This document shows positions 22,911 through 33,944 of a stretch of DNA of 64,000 bases, piece after piece. The first letter of the stretch is position 1; each line of letters opens with the position of its first letter. The stretch lies in contig CAKAKS010000031.1 of NCBI GenBank assembly GCA_916700875.1, positions 4,034,477 to 4,098,476 on the forward strand, written 5' to 3'. The translations under genes were made by a program, and so were the position numbers. A model generated the notes under the pieces. The model ran no database searches, had not been told where the DNA came from, and was given only the letters and a program-made list of their open reading frames with translations. This DNA is from Sebastes aleutianus (lineage: Eukaryota > Chordata > Actinopteri > Perciformes > Sebastidae).

Positions 22911-24510
22911 GATACACCAAGAAAGACCCTCATTGTTTAAGTGCTTTAGAAATAATTTATGATATATTATAATCTATGATAAGATCAAATAGTGTCAAAA
23001 TGGCTATCAAAGAGAATATAAATGTGAACATTTTGACTCATGGTCAGTGATGTACTTCAATCAGAACATGTTTAGCTTTTATGAACAACAATGAAACAGT
23101 ATTATGATTTATTATTCAGTAATATCCAGATGGAGAAAGGAAAACGCACGTCCCTTTCATACATACGTACTGACTGAAGTTAGGATAACCCTGTGAAAAA
23201 CAATACAACATTTTTAAGAGTACCTAATGCAGGCAGATGGTTTTGTTATTGTAAAATGGGCCGCCTAACAAATGAGAAACAAATTTGAGTTGCTCAGTTT
23301 AAATCTGAAATCAGCTTACCTCAATCTCATTTTGCTTTTGTTGCTCCTTGTTGTCTGTAATGAGCTGCTGCCATGCACAAGATCCAGCAGATACTGTATA
23401 TACGGCCGGAGGATTAAGGCAAAAACACAACAAAACGTAGAGCAGGAGACCAAAAACAACAGAGAAAACAACAAGAGCATGAAGTAGCTGATTTGATGAG
23501 CTTATTATGCCAAATATACAAGTGGAGTTTCATTAATATAAGTGCTTTTCATTGCAATAATATAATAGCAGAGAAAAACAAATACATTATAAAACATACT
23601 CTGAAGATTAGTGGCTGCTCGTTTGTCCTCTAGGAACATTTTTCTTATAATCCTAAAGCAGGAGCTCTGAATAATAAAGAAATTTGGCATAACAATAAAC
23701 TGACATTAATTTTGATGATATATAGATACAAAAAGATTCTGTTCCATATTATTAATATTTTCATTATGTAATCATAGATATAGCTCATGTCAGTGATATG
23801 ATGGATATAATGAATTAGATGAAAAGAACAGATAATGTGATATACAGTGTATAAAGAAATTTGGCTCTAGGAGAATTCCAGCTGTTTTCTTTAATAATTT
23901 AATAATATTATAAAATTCACATAAGACCTGCATTTATTAACAGGCAATGGTCCTTTAAGCTTACACGTATAGTTAATGTTTATTCTGTCTCTCTGTTTAG
24001 TGGGGACTTTTCTTTTCTTGTTCTGGTGGATGAAGGACGCTGGGAGGTGCGAGGATGTGTGGCTCTATACATTAATAGCATTTTCACGTATCCGAATATC
24101 ATTATACATTGTCAGGTTGGTGCTAGCATATTAATGTCATAGAAAAGGAGCATTGAGGAGTGCTGAAAAGCAGCAGGACCCGATACAGTGCAATGAAAAA
24201 AAACAACAGGACTGTAAACATCGCAGCACAACAGCCTGGAGCCTGTGCTGTATCTCAAAATGACAAGTCAAAGCAAAGAATGTGATATCATCTTACAACA
24301 TTTGTATATTACACATATAACTTGTTTACGTACATACATACGTACAAATAATTATGGAAAAATAATATCAACTTTACTATTATTGTGTATGCATCCATGT
24401 GTATGTGTGCCCCCACTGGTCCATGTGAAGTGCATTAGGGTAACAGGTTTGAATATACAAACAAACACTACATTATGTAGAGCAGTGACAAAATAGTTCC
24501 AAAAATGAAT
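22911..24510. other. Intergenic stretch, no gene seen
   Basis: AT-rich. The part near 24,000-24,190 has balanced composition and could be a noncoding element. No coding exon or named repeat is supported. Confidence 0.4.
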
Positions 24511-24537
24511 ATAAATACTGAAAAAAATTCAGTATAA

Positions 24538-24588
24538 ATTGTTTTGGTGTTATTTAATTCTGCTGGAATTAAATAACACCAAAACAAT
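24538..24588. repeat. Perfect 23-bp inverted repeat with 5-base loop
   Basis: The left arm (24538-24560) begins ATTGTTTTGGTGTTATT. The right arm (24566-24588) is its exact reverse complement. The loop is TGCTG. A second small hairpin (ATACTGAA/TTCAGTAT) lies just left at 24,514-24,534. It sits beside the AAAT microsatellite that borders the Rex3-like element. Confidence 0.95.
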
Positions 24589-24605
24589 GAAAATGAATCA
24601 TCATA

Positions 24606-24645
24606 ATTAAATAAATAAATAAAAATAAATAAATAAATAAATATA

Positions 24646-24708
<63 letters not shown>

Positions 24709-24712
24709 ATAG
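24606..24712. repeat. (AAAT)n microsatellite at the 3' flank of the Rex3-like element
   Basis: About 105 bases of mostly pure AAAT units. A shorter tract of GATA and AAAT units (28,081-28,109) flanks the other end of the retrotransposon, so the element probably landed in a pre-existing tetranucleotide tract. Confidence 0.95.
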
Positions 24713-27700
24713 ATCCATCCATCCATCCATCTTCAACCGCTTATCCGGGATCGGGTCGCGGGGGCAACAGCTCCAGCAGGGGACCCCAAACTTCCCTTTC
24801 CCGGGCCACATTAACCAGCTCTGACTGGGGGATCCCGAGGCGTTCCCAGGCCAGAGTAGAGATATAATCTCTCCACCTAGTCCTGGGTCTTCCCCGTGGC
24901 CTCCTCCCAGCTGGTCGTGCCTGGAACACCTCCCAAGGGAGGCGCCCAGGAGGCATCCGTGCTAGATGCCCGAACCACCTCAACTGGCTCCTTTCGACGC
25001 AAAGGAGCAAGGACTCCACTCCGAGTCCCTCACGGATGACTGAGCTTCTTACCCTATCTCTAAGGGAGACGCCAGCCACCCTCCTGAGGAAACCCATTTC
25101 GGCCGCTTGCACCCGCGACCTCGTTCTTTCGGTCATGACCCAACACTCATGACCATAGGTGAGAGTAGGAACGAAGATTGAACGGTAGATCGAGAGCTTT
25201 GCCTTCCGGCTCAGCTCTCTTTTCGTCACAACGGTGCGGTAAAGCGAATGCAATACCGCCCCTGCTGCTCCGATTCTCCGACCAATCTCACGTTCCATCG
25301 TCCCCTCACTCGCGAACAAGACCCCGAGATACTTAAACTCCTTCACTTGGGGTAAGGACTCATTCCCTACCCGGAGTAGGCAATCCACCGGTTTCCTGCT
25401 GAGAACCATGGTCCTCAGATTTAGAGGTGCTGATTCTCATCCCGACTGCGTCACACTCGGCTGCGAACCGATCCAGTGAGTGCTGGAGGTCGCAGACCGA
25501 TGATGCCAACAGGACCACATCATCTGCAAAAAGCAGCGATGAGATCCTCAGCACACCGATCTGCAAACCCTCCTCCACCCGACTACGCCTCGATATCCTG
25601 TCCATGAATATCACGAACAGGATTGGTGACAAAGCGCAGCCCTGGCGGAGGCCAACCCCCACCGGAAACGAGTCCTGACTTACTGCCGAGGATCCGAACA
25701 CAGCTCTCGCTTTGGGCGTACAGGGATTGGATGGCCCTGAGAAGTGCCCCCCTCACCCCATACTCCCGCAGCACCCCCCACAGTATCTCCCGGGGGACCC
25801 GGTCATATGCCTTCTCCAAGTCCACAAAGCACATGTAGACTGGATGGGCATACTCCCAGGCCCCCTCCAGGATCCTTGCGAGAGTGAAGAGCTGGTCCGT
25901 TGTTCCACGGCCAGGACGGAATCCGCATTGTTCCTCTTCGATCTGAGGTTCGACTATCGGCCGAACCCTCCTTTCCAGCACCTTGGAGTAGACTTTACCA
26001 GGGAGGCTGAGCAGTGTGATACCCCTGTAATTGGCACACACTCTCTGGTCCCCCTTTTTGAAAAGGGGAACCACCACCCCGGTCTGCCACTCCTTAGGCA
26101 CTGTCACCGACTTCCACGCGGTGTTGAAGAGACGTGTCATCCAAGACAGCCCCTCCCCACCCAGAGCCTTCAGCATTTCTGGGCGGATCTCATCAACCCC
26201 CGGGGCTTTGCCACTGTGGAGTTGTTTGACTACCTCAGTGACTTCCACCAGGGTAATTGATGATGGTCCCCCATCAGCTTCCAGCTCTGCCTCTACCATA
26301 GAGGGCGTATTGGTCGGATTCAGAAGTTCCTCAAAGTGCTCCTTCCACCGCCCGATTACCTCCTCAGTTGAGGTCAACAGTGTCCCATCCTTACTGTACA
26401 CAGCTTGGATGGTTCCCCGTTTCCCCCTCCTAAGGTGCCGGATGGTTTTCCAGAAGCACTTTGGTGCCGACCGAAAGTCCTTCTCCATGGCTGCTCCGAA
26501 CTCCTCCCACACCCGCTGCTTTGCCTCCGTCACGGCAGTGGCTGCTGCTCTTCGGGCCCGTCGGTACCCTGCAACTGCCTCCGGAGACCTCCGAGATAAC
26601 ATATCCCGGAAGGCCTCCTTCTTCAGTCGGACGGCTTCCCTGACCACCGGTGTCCACCACGGTGTTCGAGGGTTGCCGCCCCTTGAGGCACCTAAGACCT
26701 TAAAACCACAGCTCACCGCCGCAGCTTCAGCAATGGAAGCTTTGAACATCGTCCACTCGGGTTCAATGCCCCCAACCTCCACAGGGATGCCAGAAAAGCT
26801 CCGCCGGAGGTGTGAGTTGAAGATCTCTCGGACAGGGGCCTCCTCCAGACGTTCCCAGTTCACCCTCACTACGCGTTTGGGCTTACCAGGTCTGTCCAGA
26901 GTCTTCCCCCACCCTCTGACCCAACTCACCACCAGATGGTGATCAGTTGACAGCTCCGCCCCTCTCTTCACCCGAGTGTCCAAAACATGCGGCCTCAGAT
27001 CAGATGATACGATTACAAAATCGATCATCGACCTTCGGCCTAGGGTGCTCTGGTACCACGTACACTTATGAGCATCCTTATGTTTGAACATGGTGTTCGT
27101 TATGGACAATCCATGACTAGCACAGAAGTCCAACAACAAACGACCACTCGGGTTTAGATCAGGGAGGCCGTTCCTCCCAATCACGCCACTCCAGGTGTCT
27201 CCATCGTTGCCCACGTGCGCGTTGAAGTCTCCCAGGAGAACTATGGAGTCCCCTACTGGAGCCCCATACAGGACTCCATTCAGGGTCTCCAAGAAGGCCG
27301 AATACTCCGAACTGCTGTTTGGTGCATACGCACAAACAACAGTCAGAGTTTTCCCCCCCATAACCCGAAGGCGTAGGGAGGCGACCCTCTCGTCCACCGG
27401 GGTAAACTCCAACGTAGCGGCACTCAGCCGGGGATTTGTGAGTATCCCCACACCCGCCCGGCGCCTCACACCATGGGCAACTCCAGAGAAGAATAGAGTC
27501 CAACCCCTATCCAAGAGTACGGTTCCAGAACCGAGGCTGTGCGTAGAGGTAAGCCCTACCAGATCCAACTGATAGCGCTCCACCTCCCGCACAAGCTCCG
27601 GCTCCTTCCCCCACAGAGAGGTGACGTTCCACGTCCCCAGAGCCAGCCTCTGCCGCGCGGGTCCAGTCCGTCGAGGTCCCTGGCCTTCACTGCCACCTGT

Positions 27701-28080
27701 GTGGCAGCGCACCCGACCCAAGCGGTTTTTCCCGCAGGTGGTGAGCCCACAGGATGGAGAGGAGGGGGGTGCCACGTTCCTTTTTCGGGGTATCCCCGGC
27801 CGGGCTCCGTGGCAAGCCCGGCCACCAGACGCTCGTTGACGGGCCCTCCGTCTGGGCCTGGCTCCAGACGTGGGCCCCGGGCTTCCTCCGGGCCTTGTAA
27901 CTCCTCCTCTGCCTCGTGTCGTCATTGGGTTTTTTGTGAACCATTCTTAGTCCGGCCCCTCACCTAAGACCAATTTGCCATGGGAGACCCTACCAGGAGC
28001 ACGAGGCTCCAGACAACACAGCCCTCAGGGTCATAGGGACACACAAACCTCTCCACCACGTTAAGGTGATGGTTCCCGGA
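24713..28080 (-). mobile_element. Nearly full-length Rex3/RTE-like non-LTR retrotransposon
   Basis: A 3.37-kb GC-rich block (against an AT-rich background) reads on the minus strand as one retrotransposon. It has a 5' leader (28,080-27,926), an endonuclease-reverse transcriptase frame, a very short 3' UTR and a GATG tandem tail (24,713-24,733). The GATG tail and domain order fit the fish Rex3 family of the RTE clade, as I remember it. The frame is broken by two apparent single-base insertions (about 25,675 and 25,413) and otherwise has no in-frame stop over 1,000 codons, which suggests a recent copy. A clean target duplication cannot be read because both flanks are AAAT/GATA microsatellite. 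Most antisense frames here are shadows. Confidence 0.85.
24741..27925 (-). pseudogene. Frameshifted endonuclease/reverse transcriptase of the Rex3-like element
   Basis: Segment 1 (27,925 to about 25,675, 750 codons in frame) starts with a basic, proline-rich leader. An APE-type endonuclease follows (residues about 95-335: LGTWNVTSLW at 96-105, GDFNAHVG at 232-239, STDHHLVV at 326-333). Then comes the start of the reverse transcriptase (VVVPLFKKGD near 617-626, EEQCGFRPGRG at 664-674, VDLEKAYDRVP at 701-711). Segment 2 continues with GLRQGCALSP and the catalytic LLFADDVVLL. Segment 3 has the FKYLGVLF motif and ends at a stop at 24,741 after PPRPDPG. Two +1 shifts (about 25,675 and 25,413) separate the segments. 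The canonical endonuclease Gln-Glu-Thr box is not visible; LTSTHS stands at its place. As read, no full-length protein can be made. Confidence 0.85.
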
Positions 28081-28489
28081 GATAGATAGATAAATAAATA
28101 AATAAATAGGAACCACAGATCAGAAAAAAATGAGAATAAATGTAAAATTTAAGGGTTTAAAAGATGAAAATGTAGCAGACAAACAAGTTCAATATTTTGC
28201 TGATGTTATATATTATTTAAAATTACCTCATAAGGACTTGGAAAAAAAGTTTGCCTCAACAAAAGCTTGATATTATAAGAATTGCAAAGATTGTATTTTT
28301 GCATGACTCAAGTTATTTCCTATTTCATCGTTAGGTGTTCATGTCATTGTGTCCACCTCATGTACTCCTGTGTCTAAGATGCTTCAGCATGGAAAACAAA
28401 TGTTGATCCTTCAGACTTATCGTTCACTAGTGCAATGCTGCTCTCTTATGGTGAACCTCAGGTACTGCAGATACCTCTTAGTTATAAAA

Positions 28490-28560
28490 TAATAATCCTT
28501 TATTTATTCCTCAGAGGGGAAATTCAGGTGCTGCAGCAGCACAAAGACAGACATAAGTAC
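28490..28560 (-). repeat. Short LINE 3' tail fragment
   Basis: On the minus strand this reads GAATTTCCCCTCTGAGGAAT then AAATAAAGGATTATTAT. This is the kind of 3' end seen in fish Rex-type LINEs. Only the tail is present. Confidence 0.45.
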
Positions 28561-28659
28561 AGTACATTAATATCTGAATGAATGGATGGGTGGATTCTCC
28601 TCTGTTGATATTAATACATTTAATTACCTTGAAAGAAATGAAAATATTAAAGCCTCTGT

Positions 28660-28930
28660 GCACCCACACAGGTGTTTTCAGTTAATCTGGCTGATTAGAC
28701 CTCTTCTCAGGACTGTGTGGGCGTGTAATGACTAATTGATTGACATCTTCCGGAGTCTCCTGGTAGCTTTGTTGAACCTGTTAGGGCGGCACAAATTACA
28801 CCTTTATCATTCTTATTGGTAGATGAAGATTTGTGAATAAATTCCCATCAGAGCTCGGGCCAACCTTCAACCTGAGCAGAGGTCTAATCAGCCAGAAGAA
28901 CTGTGTGGGTGTTCAGAGGTTTAATGAAAG
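28660..28930. promoter_or_regulatory. Candidate noncoding element with 25-bp inverted arms
   Basis: Left arm 28,687-28,711 (CTGGCTGATTAGACCTCTTC..) pairs with right arm 28,871-28,895 with one mismatch over 25 bases. The 160-base centre has ATTA-type motifs (TGACTAATTGATTGACA near 28,729). The sequence is not one of the MITE families in this window and lacks a clear target duplication, so a structured or duplicated regulatory element is possible. Confidence 0.35.
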
Positions 28931-29200
28931 CATCACATGCATTTGGTGCATGTCTAAAATATATGAACGCATGTGTAAAACAGGATCATACCAATGATTT
29001 TACTATTTCAAGCCACTGACTGCACATACACTTCACATAATGTAAACCTTGTGTTACTGCTGGCGATTTTACAAAGCATAATTCTGCGTGGGCAGCCATT
29101 GTTCAGGTAGTGATAGCCTCAGGGAACGGGCTGTATGTTTTCCTGGTGAGCAACTTATCTGACACAAGAAGCATATACAGTATGATGTAACAACAGAGAA
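28931..29200. other. Intergenic stretch, no feature seen
   Basis: Unremarkable AT-rich sequence. No gene or repeat supported. Confidence 0.4.
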
Positions 29201-29234
29201 GAATAAAGAACACTTTATTTCTGTGGCAGCACAG

Positions 29235-29515
29235 ACATAAACTTTGGGTCACGACCCCCCAAGAGGTCACAGAATAAATCTAAATGGCTACACAAAAAGT
29301 ACATTTATTTTTTTCAGACATTCCTCTAATCTTTGCTTTTTTTCTTGTAAATTGCTGGATCATATCTCTTTGCATCTAATAATTACTCAAATAATTTATA
29401 CTTTTTGGTTGACTTGCTCATAACCTATATGCAACTGTCCACTTGTGATAGGTTTAAAGTGGACATTGCTTCATTTTAAGGGGTTACAAGCCAAAAGGGT
29501 TGTGAACCACTGACC
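29235..29515 (-). repeat. hAT-like MITE remnant ('TGGTTCACAACC' type)
   Basis: On the minus strand the right side reads GGTCAGTGGTTCACAACCCT then TTTGGCTTGTAACCCC. The left side has CTTTGGGTCACGACCCC. These are the diverged ends of a common fish hAT-type element related in style to the 9.5-kb copy. No clean target duplication. Confidence 0.6.
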
Positions 29516-29963
29516 TAAAGCATATATTTAACAAATGCAGATATGTTTCACAAAAACAGACTTTACGAATATATCTGGGTAGCATCTTGAGATGCAAATT
29601 AGTTACTATGACATTGGCAAACCAGGGGCAACAGGGTGGACTGCACCTTCACATAATGGGCTACGAAACAAACTCAATGACAATCTAAACTAGGAAAGGC
29701 TTAAATTAAGAGTATATATCAAGAGAAAGGTTGTTCCAAGGCTCTGCAAAGCTGACGATGATGCCTGTTATAAATTTAGTAAGGTGGTGTGACACAAATC
29801 TGACTGACAAGGAGCCAGTCTACGAGGTACAGATGCAGTTAGCTGGAGGCATTATGAGAAAGTTCAGGATTGTCAGGCAAGTTGAAAGTCGCTGTGCTTG
29901 CACTAATATACTGAAGGTGGTATATTGAAAAACGCTGGTCAGCATATGCTGTTTGCGTGGCTT

Positions 29964-30560
29964 TAAAGCTGCGGTCGGTAACTTTGAGCAAATATTATAA
30001 AAAAGTTATTTTTATAAAATGATCACTATATCCAGACAGTAGTGCATGAGACAAATAATCTGTGAAAAAAATTGTGTTCCTTTGTGTCCTCCGGTGCTTC
30101 TAATGGCATTTGCAACATTTCACGGCGCTCAAAGGAAAACAACCAATCAGAGCCGAGCTGTCTCTACAGCAGCTGTCAATCGATGCTCGTGACCTCTGAT
30201 CAAACGGTCAAACTAGGCAGCGCTGATCAAATATGAATCTGTTACTTTCTCGCCTCAAATGTTTTCATAAACATATTTTAGTGTACTGTTTAGCTGTAAA
30301 ATGAGAAGGTTCGTGACCCCAGTTGCCATGTTGAAAACAGTTGAGCCAAACCCAAGCACCGCCCAACGGCTGGAGCAAATTTCTCATATAACAGCTAAAC
30401 AGTACACACGCTCTCTCCTCATTGGAAACAATTGAAGAAAGATGCTGGTGCTCAGATAAAAAACATCCACCCAGCCTTGATGAAGAAGATTAGCTGTTTT
30501 GGAATGTTGAGATGTTAATAAATTAAAGATGTAACTTCCATAACTGTCATTGTTGCCTAT
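29964..30560 (+). mobile_element. TTAA MITE family 'TTAAAGCTGCAGTAGGC' (copy B)
   Basis: It starts TTTAAAGCTGCGGTCGGTAA. It shares long blocks with copies C to E, including CGGTCAAACTAGGCAGCGCT then GATCAAATATGAATC (30,205-30,240) and TACTGTTTAGCTGTAAAATG (about 30,284-30,303). The 3' half (after about 30,420) is diverged or rearranged and the right end is uncertain. Confidence 0.75.
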
Positions 30561-31369
30561 TTAGTCGTGAGCTTTCATTGTCAGAGACACACCTAAGATT
30601 TGAAACCAGGCTCTAAGGGGCTTTACACAATCATGAGTCATGTTCCAGGTAGTGTAACCATTGTAGCAGTAGTCAGAGTATAGAGTTAAAGTTCTTGTGA
30701 GCTTTAATCCAGAAACAGCCAGAGGTCAAAACCAGGAGATCAATCGGAAAAAGGCAAGTTAGCTAGGAGAGGAATCCCCAATCGGAGAAACAGGCAGGTT
30801 CAGACAGACTAGGACGGATGCGTACTAGACAATGTGGCAGAGTTCTAGTGGAAATTAACTGTGGTACGTTACTGCAGGGCAGGAGGGAGTGGCACGATCT
30901 GGAATGACATCAGAGTTAATCACCGAGCAAATTGCAACAGAATAAATGTTATGATCAGACTGGAGTTGTGAAATCTAGGGATTTTTAACAACCCATGGGG
31001 ACTCAATATTTTGAAAAATTCACTGCTTTTCGGCTAATAATTCAATGAAAAAGAAAATCATTTAATGGTAGTGTGGAGAGGGTTTTTGAAGAGCATTTAG
31101 ATATTCATGTTAGGATATAAAATGTATAGACCATTAAAGAGTTAATTCAAAATGTGAAAATACAAATTTCTCTCATTATTTCTAAAATCTTGATATAGTT
31201 CCCGATGCTGGGTTACTATACAGAATAAACTTCAAACTGTAAGTAAAAAGCAAAAGTACCCTGTAATATTTGTGAGTGAGGAACAGGGAGGCTGGGAGTA
31301 TTTTAATGTGTTAATGGTAGTAGATAGACTCAGCCCATTCTCATTCCCAGGGAGTCAAATACAGATGCT
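30561..31369. other. Intergenic stretch with possible old repeat
   Basis: 30,650-30,950 resembles repeat sequence seen in fish genomes (GAGGTCAAAACCAGGAGATC at about 30,723), but I cannot name it. The remainder shows nothing. Confidence 0.35.
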
Positions 31370-31865
31370 TTGTCACGGCAGTCGGCATTAGATACCGACG
31401 CTTAAGACACCCTTTTGCGTCGGTATGAGATGCACCAGGCTTTCCATTAACTACAATGTAAATGCATCCGCGGCAACAGTAAACGCACAGGGAAAGTGCT
31501 GTGGTGATGTAGCTTTAAGAGCGAAAAGAGACAAAGCGGGCGGGTGGGAGTTCAGGTGGATCGGTCCAACAAACACAAGGCTTTCATCCAGGAGACCGCT
31601 GTTCGTGTCCTGTGCGTCACATTACAACCAGCTGTTGGTTTGTGTACCGTGTTCACAACGTTCCGTGTCATTTCCACTGTACAAACGTAATAGTTTTAAG
31701 CCCAACCATGTTGTTTTTTCCTAAACCTAACTATAGTGGTTTTATTGCCTGAACCTAAGCAAGTGCTTTTGTTTACTTCACAACATTAAGCACGTGTATA
31801 CTGCGACCGAAAAGAGTGACAAAAGCGTCAGTATATGACGAGTTGGGAAAGGAACGCGTTGGTAC
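31370..31865 (+). repeat. MITE-like repeat with CGTCGGTAT/CGTCAGTATATGACG ends
   Basis: The left side has ATACCGACGCTTAAGACACC then CTTTTGCGTCGGTATGAGA. The right side has ACAAAAGCGTCAGTATATGA then CGAGTTGGGA, giving related inverted ends. The interior has GGCTTTCATCCAGGAGAC (about 31,580), a motif also found in the 21-22 kb pair. No transposase. Confidence 0.55.
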
Positions 31866-32302
31866 ACTGCATGACTGTAAATAAAACCCAGTTAACACCC
31901 CCCAGATGTGGCCCACATCTACCCAATCAGCTGACCTTATGAGGTTCATAAGGTCAATTTGGTTTTCAAATAATACGTTACTACTGGACAGAATAGCAGT
32001 AATATGAAAATATGATCACAGAGCACAAAAATGAGAAGCACAACGGCTGAAAGAACACCATGACCAAGATCTACTTAAGAAAATCCCATAATTGACATAA
32101 AGACTGTCTCAATGTGTGTGTGTGTATGACAGTGCTACCCGAGTGTGTACGTGTGGGCCTTGTAATATTCCTATAGCATGCTTTTACATATGGCATTAAA
32201 TTCTACCGGGCACTACATTTTTTTGTCTGACACTTTTGAAATCTATGTAAAACGCTTTAGATGTGTTAAGACAGTAGAAATATGGAATATATCATGTAAC
32301 CT

Positions 32303-32520
32303 TAAAGCTAGAGTTGGTAATCTTCTTCAGAAGCATTTTTGTTTTATTTGTTGAAATTCTCATTACATCCCGACAGCAATCAATCAATCAAATGCTCTGA
32401 CAAAAGAAAAAGAAAAAAATATGGTATCTGTAGTTGTCGCAGGACTGTCATAAACCGTCCAATCATTTTATTCGGCTTGAATATTTTTAACATAATATTT
32501 CTTATTATAAGGAATCTGCC
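32303..32520 (+). repeat. Partial MITE-like repeat ('AAAGCTAGAGTTGGTAATC')
   Basis: It begins TTAAAGCTAGAGTTGGTAAT then CTTCTTCAGAAGCA, which looks like the TTAA-type end of a common fish element. The right end is not resolved. Confidence 0.45.
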
Positions 32521-32664
32521 ATGGTTGCAGGTGACCTGAAATTTGTACTTGCCACAGCCAACATTTACCCTGTATTTTGCAGGTGGCAGGTGCTAATTTC
32601 ATTCCCTGATGATGAGTAAGGGTGGGGGGCCCATACAAAGAGTAGCATAGGGGCCCCTGACCAC

Positions 32665-33353
32665 CTAAAAGCTGAAGTAGGCAAGATTGGAGCAAATATG
32701 ATTAAAATATACTTTTATAAAACGGTCGCTATATCGTGACTGTAGTACATGAAACAGGCCTCTGTGTCCTCCGGTGTCCTCCGGTGTCCTCCGGTGTCCT
32801 CCGGTGTCCTCCGGTTTCCTCCGGTGCTCCTAGTGGCATCTACAAGATTTCACATACTGGAGGAAAACAAGCAGTAAGAGCTGATCGGAGGTCTGCTGTC
32901 CAGCTGCCGTCTATGAGAGCCGGCTGTCAATCACTCACAAACTTCGACCAAACGGTCAAACTAAGCAGCGCTGATCAAATATGAATCAATATGTTACGTT
33001 AATGCCTATTTCTCTCCTCAGATGTTTTCAGAATCATATTGTAGTGCACGGTTTAGCTGTAAAATGAGAAAGTTTGTGATGCTGCCGCCATTGTGAAATC
33101 TGGCAAAGGAACGCCAAGTTCCAGTCACATGACCGGAGCACAGCCAATAGGAACGCTCTCTCAATGAAATGACCTGTGATTGGTCGAAGTCTCCCGTCAC
33201 GGGCTAGATTTTCTAAAGCCTGAAAACAGAGCCATGAGGAGGAGCAGAAGTCTAGTTTTCTCTTAGAACACTTGAATTACAACATGCTGAAAGGTTATTA
33301 TGGGATTTTTGCCCAATGATGACAAAAATATATACGGCCTACTGCCACTTTAA
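32665..33353 (+). mobile_element. TTAA MITE family 'TTAAAGCTGCAGTAGGC' (copy C, both ends present)
   Basis: The left end is CTAAAAGCTGAAGTAGGC and the right end GGCCTACTGCCACTTTAA, an imperfect inverted pair. It is about 690 bp long and the most complete copy here. A 10-bp tandem (CCGGTGTCCT) is expanded to about six units at 32,764-32,823, where the other copies have one or two. It lies about 600 bases upstream of the gpsm1 promoter. Confidence 0.85.
32764..32823 (+). repeat. 10-bp minisatellite (CCGGTGTCCT)n inside MITE copy C
   Basis: Five to six tandem units, four of them identical. It is internal to the MITE and is the reason for a false Cys-Pro-Pro-Val repeat frame. Confidence 0.95.
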
Positions 33354-33940
33354 TCCACCACTGTGTCCAGATGAAATCTATCTGTGTTGTTGTCAGAGGT
33401 AAAAACACTTTGAAACAAGAGCAATAAAACATTGACAAAATAAAATACTATGAGTGAGCATGAAATGTGTTTTCACATCATGAAAGGCCAAACAAAGCCT
33501 CAGCCAGCTGATGACTCCATTAAGGCACTGTAGTTGCTACTGCATGCCATGAATGGCTAGTTTTTGGTTTGCATAAGAGATCTCAATGAATCATTTTTTT
33601 TATGGGTATTTTTAATACCTTTTTTTTTAGCCTCTGTTCACAAAAGGGGTCAAATACTGTTGGTAAGTGACAATTAACCAATAAGCCAATAGGTGCTACT
33701 GTAAACCTTCAGGTCTGATTACTTACAGGTTGAGAGGAAGCAAAGCTCCAGATCAGGATTGGTAACTGTTGTTTGTCAGTGATGGTCTACTACTTTTTTC
33801 ACAACTCATTTGTCTTAAAAACAAGGTTATGCTTTCTTTCATTTCCACTTTGTAAATAATATTGGTACGGGACATGATGTCATTGTGTGAAACACACACA
33901 GTTTGTCTTGCTGCTCACCAGTCAGCACATTCAACTAGCA
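33354..33940. other. Sequence upstream of gpsm1, no feature seen
   Basis: AT-rich with T tracts near 33,594 and 33,620. No repeat or exon recognised. Confidence 0.4.
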
Positions 33941-33944
33941 ACTC

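Noticed and set aside
25427..27967. Several long plus-strand frames (for example 303 codons at 26,031)
   Set aside because: They are antisense shadows of the GC-rich LINE coding frame.
32760..32830. Possible CRISPR-like direct repeat array
   Set aside because: Units are 10 bp and contiguous with no spacers, within a eukaryotic MITE. No cas-type genes are present.
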